From Frankiaceae bacterium (GTDB taxonomy: Bacteria > Actinomycetota > Actinomycetes > Mycobacteriales > SCTD01): 12,783 nucleotides of DNA. The notes below the pieces were generated by a model. The model made no database searches, had not been told where the DNA came from, and saw nothing but the letters and a program-made list of their open reading frames with translations. Positions 1 through 6,120 of this stretch are shown here, piece after piece; position 1 is the first letter of the stretch; each line of letters opens with the position of its first letter. The translations under genes and the position numbers were made by a program. Location: NCBI GenBank assembly GCA_026786045.1, contig JAJAYV010000215.1, positions 1-12,783 of the forward strand, in the 5' to 3' direction.

Positions 1-14
1 CCCCGGAGCCCCCC

Positions 15-1046
15 GTGCCTGCGGCCCGCCCCCCGCTGGCCCGCCGGGGCTGCCGGGGCCGCGGCGCGGGCGGCGGCGCCGCGCTGCTGCGGGGCGGCTG
101 CGGTGGCGACGAGACCGCCGTCGCCCCGCGCGGGGCGACCGCGTCGTCCAGCGCGCAGGCGCTCGAGCCGTACACGGTCCGGACCTGCGTCTACTCCAAG
201 AACCACGCGTCGTCCGCGCTCTACTGGTCGCGCTTCGCCCCGGAGGGCATCACCGTCGAGGTGACGCCGGTGGCCAGCGCGACCGAGATCCAGAACGCTC
301 TGGAGGCCGGTCAGCTCGACTTCGGCCTGCTTGCGCCGTACACCCCGATCCTGTCCCTGCAGCCGGGCCAGACGCCGATCACGTCGAAGATCATCGGCAT
401 GATCTCGCGCGGGGGGCTCGGCCTGTGCGGCAAGAAGGGCGTCGTGGAGAAGGTGGAGGACCTGCGCGGCAAACGGATCGCCGTGCCGCCGCCCACCCTG
501 CAGGTGCTCATCCTGAACGACATCCTGCGCGCGGCCGGCCTGGAGCTCGGCAAGGACGTCGAGGCCGTCCCGCTCGGCTTCGCCGACCACGTCACCGCCT
601 TCGCGCGCGGCGACGTCGACGCCTTCATGGGCTCCGAGCCGCCGGTCACCCAGGCCATCGTGGAGGCGGACGGGATCCGGCTGCCCGAGGCGGCCCGGAC
701 GCCGGTGGGCGACTTCAACACCGCCAACTGGGCCTCGGCCAAGGTGCTTGAGGAGCGGCCCGACGTCGTGCGGGCGGTGGTGCAGATGCAGAAGGACGCA
801 GCCGAGTACCTGAGCCCGGGCGGCACCAACGACGAGGAGGTCTGGCAGGACTTGCTCGTCACGCAGTTCGGCTTCTCGCAGGAGACCTACGAGACGGTGC
901 TCGACAACGTCGGCGCGCGCTGGGAGTTCGACGACGACCGGGTCGCGCAGATCGAGGGTGCCGCGCGGATGCTCCTCGACCAGGGCGCCATCGCCGAGAA
1001 GCCCGACGTCGAGGTGCTGTTCGCCCGCGAGTACTGGACGGTCTAG
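15..1046 (+). CDS. ABC transporter solute-binding lipoprotein, nitrate/sulfonate/taurine (SsuA/TauA/NMT1-like) type
   Basis: The 343-residue product is the extracellular substrate-capture part of the importer encoded by this gene and the next two. The GTG start is chosen because GGAG lies 6 bases upstream (5-8); no in-frame stop precedes it in the window, so a longer N-terminus is not excluded. Residues 24-31 (LLRGGCGG) resemble a lipobox, with Cys29 as the likely lipidated residue, then a flexible Ala/Ser-rich linker to about residue 50. The mature part follows the periplasmic-binding-protein II pattern of this class: an EIQNALEAGQLDFGLL segment (91-106), a 'DLRGKRIAVPP' hinge segment (149-159) and 'AFARGDVDAFMGSEPPV' (195-211). 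The ligand cannot be read from sequence; sulfonates, nitrate, aromatic acids or pyrimidines are all known for the class. The signal sequence is odd: residues 10-24 are Arg/Gly-rich rather than hydrophobic. Confidence 0.88.
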   Translation: MPAARPPLARRGCRGRGAGGGAALLRGGCGGDETAVAPRGATASSSAQALEPYTVRTCVYSKNHASSALYWSRFAPEGITVEVTPVASATEIQNALEAGQLDFGLLAPYTPILSLQPGQTPITSKIIGMISRGGLGLCGKKGVVEKVEDLRGKRIAVPPPTLQVLILNDILRAAGLELGKDVEAVPLGFADHVTAFARGDVDAFMGSEPPVTQAIVEADGIRLPEAARTPVGDFNTANWASAKVLEERPDVVRAVVQMQKDAAEYLSPGGTNDEEVWQDLLVTQFGFSQETYETVLDNVGARWEFDDDRVAQIEGAARMLLDQGAIAEKPDVEVLFAREYWTV

Positions 1047-1051
1047 CGCCC

Positions 1052-1912
1052 GTGTCCGCTGCCCTGCTCGAGGACGCGGTCGTCGCCGCGCAGGGTGACG
1101 GCCGTCCCTCGCGGCGCGGCACCCGGTGGCGCCGGCTGCTCGGCTTCGTCGTCCCGCTCGTGCTGCTCGGGCTGTGGCAGGTGGTCGCCGAGGTGGAGCT
1201 GCTGTCGCCGCGGCTGCTGCCGCCGCCCAGCGTCGTCGCGGAGCAGTTCTGGGTGTTCTTCTTCGGCGAGACAGGCACTCTCACTCTCGCGGGGGTGGTG
1301 CCCTTCACCGGCGCCGGCGGGGACCACCTGCTGTCCAGCCTGCGTCGGGCCGGGATCGGTTGGCTGCTCGCGGTCGGCGTGGGCACCCTGGTCGGCCTGA
1401 TGCTCGGGCTGTCGGCGCTGGCCCGTGACCTGCTCGACCCGGTGCTGAACGCCCTGCGTGCCGTCCCGATCTTCGCGTGGCTACCGCTCGCGCTGGTCTG
1501 GTTCGGCATCGGGGAGGGAGCGGCGCGCGCGCTCATCTTCATCGGCGCGCTGTGGCCGGTGCTCGTCGCGGTGGGCGACGCGACGTCCCGGGTGCCGCGC
1601 TCGTACGTCGAGACGGCGCAGATGCTCGGCACCCCCCGGAGGTGGCTGTGGCGCAAGGTCTACCTGCCGAGCGCCCTGCCCGAGGTCGTCACCGGCCTGC
1701 GCCTGTCGCTGACGCTGGCCTGGACGGTCGTCATCGTCGGTGAGCTGTCCGGCACGACCTCCGGCGTCGGCGCGATGATGAACGCCGCCCGCGAGAGCGG
1801 CCGCACCGACCAGGTCGTCGTCGGCATCCTGGTCTTCGCCGCGGTCGGCCTGGTCGCCGACGTGTTGCTGCGGCTGGCCACCCGCCGTTGGGTCCGTTGG
1901 GCCGACGCGTGA
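1052..1912 (+). CDS. ABC transporter permease, SsuC/TauC-like
   Basis: A 286-residue inner-membrane subunit of the importer, of the BPD_transp_1 fold. Hydrophobic segments are visible at about residues 29-47, 102-122, 138-152, 158-175, 215-231 and 255-275. The cytoplasmic EAA loop that docks on the ATPase is clear at 187-216 (ETAQMLGTPRRWLW, then LPSALPEVVTGLR). It starts at a GTG 5 bp after the stop of the binding-protein gene, and its TGA overlaps the GTG of the ATPase gene as GTGA, so the three genes are almost certainly one transcription and translation unit. Residues 1-28 are a hydrophilic, Arg-rich cytoplasmic N-terminus. Residues 76-90 form a small extra loop between the first two helices. 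The family is secure, the substrate is not. Confidence 0.93.
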   Translation: MSAALLEDAVVAAQGDGRPSRRGTRWRRLLGFVVPLVLLGLWQVVAEVELLSPRLLPPPSVVAEQFWVFFFGETGTLTLAGVVPFTGAGGDHLLSSLRRAGIGWLLAVGVGTLVGLMLGLSALARDLLDPVLNALRAVPIFAWLPLALVWFGIGEGAARALIFIGALWPVLVAVGDATSRVPRSYVETAQMLGTPRRWLWRKVYLPSALPEVVTGLRLSLTLAWTVVIVGELSGTTSGVGAMMNAARESGRTDQVVVGILVFAAVGLVADVLLRLATRRWVRWADA

Positions 1913-2655
1913 GCGGCACCCTGGTCGCCCGGGGGCTGGGGAAGGCCTTCGGCGACCTCGTGGTCCTCGACGGGATCGACCTGGAGGCGCAAGCGGGGCA
2001 GGTGCTCGCGGTGCTCGGGCCGAGCGGCTGCGGCAAGTCGACGCTCCTGCGCGTGCTCGCCGGCTTCGAGCCGCCGACCTCCGGCGAGGTGCTGCTCGAC
2101 GGCCGGCCCGTCAGCGGCCCGTCGCCGCAGCGGGGGATGGTCGCGCAGGCGGGCGGGCTGTTCCCGTGGCTGCCGCTGCGCGAGAACCTGTCCTTCGGGC
2201 CGGCGGCGTCGGGGCGTCCGGCCGCCGAGGTGCGCGAGGTCGTCGACGAGCTGCTGTCGGCCACCGGTCTGGACGGCTTCGCCGACGCGCTCCCCAAGCA
2301 GCTGTCCGGCGGGATGCGCCAGCGCGCGTCGATCGCACAGGTGCTGGCCAACCGCCCGCCGGTGCTGCTGCTCGACGAGCCGTTCGGTGCCCTGGACGCG
2401 CAGACCCGGCTGCGCATGCACGAGTGGCTGCTCGAGCTGCTCGCCGAGCGGCCGACGACCACGCTGCTGGTGACGCACGACGTGGAGGAGGCGCTGCTGC
2501 TGGGGGACCGGTTGTGCCTGCTGTCCAACCGGCCCGCGACCGTCGTCGACACCCAGCCGGTGCCGTTCGGGACCGGCCGGGGCCGTGCCGTCCTCGCCGA
2601 CCCGGCGTTTGTCCAGATGAAGGCCGCGGTGCTCGAGCGGGTGCTGGCCGCCTAG
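1909..2655 (+). CDS. ABC transporter ATP-binding protein, SsuB/TauB-like
   Basis: The 248-residue nucleotide-binding subunit powers the importer. All signature motifs are intact: Walker A GPSGCGKST (37-45), Q-loop Gln80, signature LSGGMRQ (132-138), Walker B LLLDEP (153-158), D-loop ALD (161-163) and the switch His190 in LLVTHD. The GTG at 1909 overlaps the permease stop (GTGA) and puts the protein start next to the first beta strand. An in-frame upstream start at 1888 would lie inside the permease and is less likely. The length is normal for SsuB/TauB. Its TAG stop is part of the palindrome CTAG, which also supplies the stop of the convergent acyl-CoA ligase gene. No terminator is visible at the junction. 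Confidence 0.95.
   Translation: MSGTLVARGLGKAFGDLVVLDGIDLEAQAGQVLAVLGPSGCGKSTLLRVLAGFEPPTSGEVLLDGRPVSGPSPQRGMVAQAGGLFPWLPLRENLSFGPAASGRPAAEVREVVDELLSATGLDGFADALPKQLSGGMRQRASIAQVLANRPPVLLLDEPFGALDAQTRLRMHEWLLELLAERPTTTLLVTHDVEEALLLGDRLCLLSNRPATVVDTQPVPFGTGRGRAVLADPAFVQMKAAVLERVLAA
2652..2655. other. CTAG palindrome shared as stop codon by two convergent operons
   Basis: On the plus strand TAG at 2653-2655 ends the ABC ATPase gene. On the minus strand the same four bases give TAG (2654-2652), which ends the stand-alone acyl-CoA ligase. The two operons therefore meet with a 3-base overlap and no intergenic space, so any terminators must lie within the opposing coding sequence. Confidence 0.9.
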
Positions 2656-4223
2656 CTGCGGGTGAGCAGCGCCAGCGCCTGCGCCCGGTCGACCTTGCCG
2701 TTGCGGTTGCGGGGCAGTGCGTCCACGACGCGCAACGGGCGCGGGACGGCGTGCGCGCCGAGCGTGTCGCGCACGGCGACCTGCAGCCGGGCCGGTTCGA
2801 GGGCCACTCCCGGCCGGGCGACCACGACGGCGCCGACGTTGTGCCCGGTGACCGGCGAGGGCACCCCGACCGCCACGGCGTCGGCGAGCAGGCCCGTAGC
2901 CAGCAGGGCGCGCTCCACCTCGGCCGGGTAGATGTTGACACCGCCCCGGATGATCAGGTCGACGGCCCGGCCGCCCACGAACAGGTAGCCCTCGTCGTCC
3001 ATCCGCCCCAGGTCGCCGGTGCGGAACCACCCGTCGCTCACTGCCAGTGCCACCGCGTCGCCCCAGTAGCCGGGGGTCACGGCGGGCGAGCGAACCCACA
3101 CCTCACCCGGCTCGCCGCGCGCGACATCGGTCCCGTCCGGGGCCACCACACGCAGGTCGACGTACGGCGCCGGGCGCCCGACGCTGCCGGGCCGGCGGCC
3201 GGCTTCGGCGTCGGCCAGGACGGTCACCGGCGCACAGGTCTCGGACAGGGCGTAGACGTCGAACAGCCGCAGCTGAGGCATTCGCTCGCGGACCCGGTCG
3301 AGCGTCCCGGGCGGCGCGGGTGCGCCGCCGAAGACCGCCAGCCGAACCTGAGGCAGCCGCTCGGCCGAGAAGCCCTGGGTGCGCAGCAGCATCTCCCAGA
3401 TGCTCGGCACCACGTCGAGCCAGGTGGCGGCGTGCTCGCGGGCGACCTGCACGAGCTGCGGGGCGCTGAAGGTCGCCATCGTCACGGCCGAGCCGCCCGA
3501 CAGCATCGCCGGCGTCAGCTGGGTGACGTGGCCGGACACCCAGGCGAAGGGGAGGTGGATCGGGGTGCGGTCGGCCGGCGTCAGGCCGAGGGTGCGCACG
3601 TAGGCGACCGCTGCGTGCCCGGACATCCGCCCGGTGACCCGCACCGCCTTCGGCGCCCCCGTCGTCCCGCTGGTCGGGATGAGGGAGTACGTCGCGTCCT
3701 GGTCGGGGAGCGGTACACCGTGCTGCCAGGCCGTCTCGACGCCGAGCAGCACGTCGGCCGCGTCAGCGACCGGCACGTCGCCGGCGGCCTCGCGCGCGAC
3801 CGCCTCGAGGTCGGGCTGCACGAGCAGGAGCGCCGCCCCGGTCAGCTCGAGCAACGCCGCGACGCGCGCCGCAGGTGCGTCCACGGGCAGTCCGACGTGG
3901 ACCAGGCCTGCCCGCGCGCAGGCCCAGATGGCGACCGCGGCCTCGAGCCCGTTGCGGGCCAGGACAGCGACCCGGTCGCCCGTGCGCAGGCCCCGGCCGC
4001 GCAGGGTCGCCGCCGCGCCCTCGATCAGGCGCGCGAAGCCGTCGTACGTCGTGCTGGTGCCGAGCGCGGGGTCGACGAGCAGCACGTCGTCGGCCGACCG
4101 CGAGAGCGCCTCCTCGAGCACCTGCACCACCGACGTCGGGCGCTCGGCGTAGCAGCGCACCGGCGAGCCGCCGACCACCTCGTCGACCAGCGCGTCGGGA
4201 CCGGACTGGCGCGAGCCGGTCAC
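2652..4223 (-). CDS. AMP-forming acyl-CoA synthetase / carboxylic acid-CoA ligase (stand-alone paralogue)
   Basis: This 523-residue ANL-superfamily enzyme activates a carboxylic acid as acyl-AMP and transfers it to CoA. Visible core motifs are the ATP-binding loop TSGTTGAPK (184-192), the adenine/Mg motif YALSE (324-328), GWFRTGD (398-404), the hinge segment RGGVNIYPAEVE (426-437) and the C-terminal catalytic lysine Lys510 in NRNGK. The start is a GTG at 4223 that overlaps the TGA of the upstream dehydrogenase gene (GTGA). This start aligns the protein almost without gaps to the ligase part of the 6121-8028 gene: TSGTTG, YxLSE, RPGSVGRP and Lys510 fall at identical residue numbers. It is the last gene of the minus-strand operon. 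The acyl substrate is not evident; the motifs fit medium/long-chain or aromatic acid ligases equally well. Confidence 0.92.
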   Translation of the reverse strand: MTGSRQSGPDALVDEVVGGSPVRCYAERPTSVVQVLEEALSRSADDVLLVDPALGTSTTYDGFARLIEGAAATLRGRGLRTGDRVAVLARNGLEAAVAIWACARAGLVHVGLPVDAPAARVAALLELTGAALLLVQPDLEAVAREAAGDVPVADAADVLLGVETAWQHGVPLPDQDATYSLIPTSGTTGAPKAVRVTGRMSGHAAVAYVRTLGLTPADRTPIHLPFAWVSGHVTQLTPAMLSGGSAVTMATFSAPQLVQVAREHAATWLDVVPSIWEMLLRTQGFSAERLPQVRLAVFGGAPAPPGTLDRVRERMPQLRLFDVYALSETCAPVTVLADAEAGRRPGSVGRPAPYVDLRVVAPDGTDVARGEPGEVWVRSPAVTPGYWGDAVALAVSDGWFRTGDLGRMDDEGYLFVGGRAVDLIIRGGVNIYPAEVERALLATGLLADAVAVGVPSPVTGHNVGAVVVARPGVALEPARLQVAVRDTLGAHAVPRPLRVVDALPRNRNGKVDRAQALALLTRS

Positions 4224-5266
4224 GCCATCAGGGCGTCGAGGGTCGCGGCCCGCACGTGTGCGGCCTGCGCGTGCACGAGCTGGAAGGCGGCGGCGCGCAG
4301 CAGGCGCTGGGCCGGCTCGCGCAGGTCCATGCCCTGGCCCCCGCGGGCGGCCAGCAGCGCGGTGCAGCACTCGAGCGCCAGCAGCAGCGCCTGCGCCCGC
4401 AGCGCCAGCCGCTCGTCCAGCTGCTCGGTGACCTCGACCTCGTCGAGCAACGCGTAGGCGCGCGTGCGGACGTCGAGGACGCGCCCGCGCAGGGCGTCCG
4501 CGGTGTTCGGCTCGCGCTCCTGCAGCAGGTCCAGGGCGGCGAGGCCGATGCCGAAGGTCGACGGCTGCACGTTCGCGTTCAGCGCCTGGTCGGCCTCCGC
4601 CCATGGCCCGCGTGCGGTGTGCAGGACGACGTCCCGGTCGGGCAGGACCAGCCCGTCGAGCCGCAGCGCGTGGGTGGAGGTCCCGGACATCGCTGCCAGC
4701 CGCAGCTCGCCGGCGCTGCGCAGCTCCGGGCGGTCGCCGGCCGGCACCAGCCCGAAGACGACCTCGTCGGTGTCCGGCACCAGTGCGCCCGCCATGACGA
4801 CGTCGGTCAGGCCCCAGCCGGTGCACCACGGCTGGAAGCCGCTGAGCGACCAGCCGCCGTCCACGCGGGTCGCGGTGACCGTCGGCGTGGCGGTGCGCAG
4901 GTGGCTCCAGGCGACGCCGCCGAGCTCGCGTCCCGCGCACAGCGCGGGCAGGTGCTCCTCGACCAGCTCGGTGTTCTCGCTCGCCTTGAGCATCCGGACC
5001 ACGGGCCCGTGCTGGAACCACACGAACCAGGCGTCGGGGCTGGCTCCGGCCAGCAGCTCAGCGACCCGCCGCTGAACGGCGGGTGCGGTGCCGCCCAGCG
5101 CGGACGGGCCGGACACTGCCAGCAGTCCGGCGTCGGCCATCCGGTCCATCAACGACCGCTCGACGCCCTCCTGCTCGAGCCGGCCCGCGTCGGCGGCGAG
5201 CTCGCGAGCCAGGTCGGCGGCAGCGCTCACCACGGGGCCGCTGTCGAGCACGGTGTCAGGGCTCAT
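4220..5266 (-). CDS. Acyl-CoA dehydrogenase-like flavoprotein, catalytic Glu not recognisable
   Basis: The 348-residue protein has the acyl-CoA dehydrogenase fold pattern: an N-terminal helical domain with MADAGLLAVSGPSALGG (43-59), a middle beta domain with GGWSLSGFQPWCTGWG (137-152), equivalent to the usual GxxLNGxKxWIT flavin segment, and a helical C-terminal domain ending GGQGM (309-313) and EPAQRLLRAAAF (317-328). ATG at 5266 is preferred over TTG at 5269. In classical family members a Glu in a YEGT-like motif just after the last region is the catalytic base. Here the segment reads QLVHAQAAHVR (329-339), with no Glu. Flavin monooxygenase-like relatives (DszC and others) also lack that residue, so a dehydrogenase, an oxygenase-like enzyme or a non-catalytic partner are all possible. 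It lies 9 bp after the reductase-like gene and overlaps the ligase gene by 4 bp. Confidence 0.85.
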   Translation of the reverse strand: MSPDTVLDSGPVVSAAADLARELAADAGRLEQEGVERSLMDRMADAGLLAVSGPSALGGTAPAVQRRVAELLAGASPDAWFVWFQHGPVVRMLKASENTELVEEHLPALCAGRELGGVAWSHLRTATPTVTATRVDGGWSLSGFQPWCTGWGLTDVVMAGALVPDTDEVVFGLVPAGDRPELRSAGELRLAAMSGTSTHALRLDGLVLPDRDVVLHTARGPWAEADQALNANVQPSTFGIGLAALDLLQEREPNTADALRGRVLDVRTRAYALLDEVEVTEQLDERLALRAQALLLALECCTALLAARGGQGMDLREPAQRLLRAAAFQLVHAQAAHVRAATLDALMA

Positions 5267-5275
5267 CAACCCACG

Positions 5276-6073
5276 TTACTGCGCCGTGCCCACCGCGTGC
5301 GCGCCTCCGTCGACGTGGATCACCGAGCCGGTGGTCGCCGGGAGCCAGTCCGACAGCAGGGCGACGACCGCCCGGGCGACGGCGGTGCGGTCACCGGCGT
5401 CCCAGCCCAGCGGTGCCCGCTCGTCCCAGCCTGCCGCGAGCTCGGCGTGCCCGGGGACCGCCTTGGCCAGCAGCGTCCGCTGCGGTCCGCAGGACACGAC
5501 GTTGACGCGGATGCCGTGCGGTCCGAGGTCGCGGGCGAGGTAGCGCACCGCCGACTCCAGGCAGGCGCGTGACACGCCCAGCCAGTCCTGCCCCGGCCAG
5601 GCCCGGGTGGTGTCGGACGACAGCGCCACGACGGAGGAGCCCGCGGGCAGCAGCGGCCGCAGCGCCCCGGTCAGCGCCGCGAGGGACCACGCGGCGGTCT
5701 GGAAGGTCTCCGCGACGGCCGACCACGGGAGGGACGCGAAGCCGCCGGACCGGTCCACCTCCGGCAGGTAGGCGATGGCGTGCACGACGCCGTCCACGCG
5801 GTCCCAGCCGGCGTCTCGGACGGCCTGCGGCAGGCTGGCCAGGTCGTCCGGCAGCGTCACGTCAAACTCGACCACGTCGGCCTCGACACCCAGCCGCGGC
5901 GCCATCCGGCTGGTGATCGACAGCCCCCGGCACAGCGGCGAGGTGAGCAGCACCTCGGCGCCCTGCTCGACGGCCAGGCGGACCACCGCGCTCGCCAGCG
6001 ACGCCTCGGTCAGCACCCCCGTGACCACCAGGCGCCGTCCCTGGAGCAGTCCGCCCGCGCTGTCGCTCTCCAC
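5276..6073 (-). CDS. InhA/FabI-like enoyl-ACP reductase homologue with substituted catalytic residues
   Basis: A 265-residue SDR-fold protein clearly related to mycobacterial InhA. The C-terminal segment GWDERAPLGW then ALLSDWLPATTG and DGGAH (215-258) is close to InhA's GWDQRAPIGW...ALLSDWLPATTG...DGGAH. Cofactor elements are recognisable: VTGVLTEASLA (17-27), FDVT (70-73), HAIAYLP (98-104) and CGPQRTL (195-201). At the InhA Tyr158/Lys165 positions (YNWMTVAK) this protein has QDWLGVSR, so Gln162 and Arg169. The loop before GWDERAP, which in InhA covers the acyl chain, is shorter. GTG at 6073 gives the family's normal N-terminus. GTG at 6124, overlapping the previous stop as GTGA, would add 17 residues (282 aa in all) and remains possible. 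It is the second gene of the ligase operon. The family is sure; enoyl reductase activity is doubtful. Confidence 0.85.
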   Translation of the reverse strand: MESDSAGGLLQGRRLVVTGVLTEASLASAVVRLAVEQGAEVLLTSPLCRGLSITSRMAPRLGVEADVVEFDVTLPDDLASLPQAVRDAGWDRVDGVVHAIAYLPEVDRSGGFASLPWSAVAETFQTAAWSLAALTGALRPLLPAGSSVVALSSDTTRAWPGQDWLGVSRACLESAVRYLARDLGPHGIRVNVVSCGPQRTLLAKAVPGHAELAAGWDERAPLGWDAGDRTAVARAVVALLSDWLPATTGSVIHVDGGAHAVGTAQ

Positions 6074-6120
6074 CTGCGGAGCGTAGGCGCGCCCGGCCGT
6101 CCGGGGCTTTCGCGCCGGAC

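Noticed and set aside
1660..3099. 479-codon minus-strand frame extending from the ligase region into the ABC genes
   Set aside because: Wrong frame relative to the real ligase, and antisense to the permease and ATPase genes. The Arg/Gly/Gln-rich translation has no domain.
2166..4457. 763-codon plus-strand frame
   Set aside because: It spans the ATPase gene and the opposite strand of the acyl-CoA ligase. Its composition (Arg/Gly/Ala/His) is typical of GC-rich shadows and no family is recognised.
4224..5021. N-terminal extension of the stand-alone ligase (open frame to 5021)
   Set aside because: The extra 266 codons overlap the dehydrogenase-like gene and are Arg/Ala-rich. The paralogue alignment and the GTGA overlap both place the start at 4223.
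3875..5572. 565-codon plus-strand frame
   Set aside because: It is antisense to the ligase, dehydrogenase-like and reductase-like genes, which are all motif-supported.
5276..6073. Calling the reductase-like gene inhA or fabI
   Set aside because: The catalytic Tyr and Lys are replaced and the gene sits in an accessory acid-activation operon, not beside fabG as inhA usually does, so the gene name would mislead.
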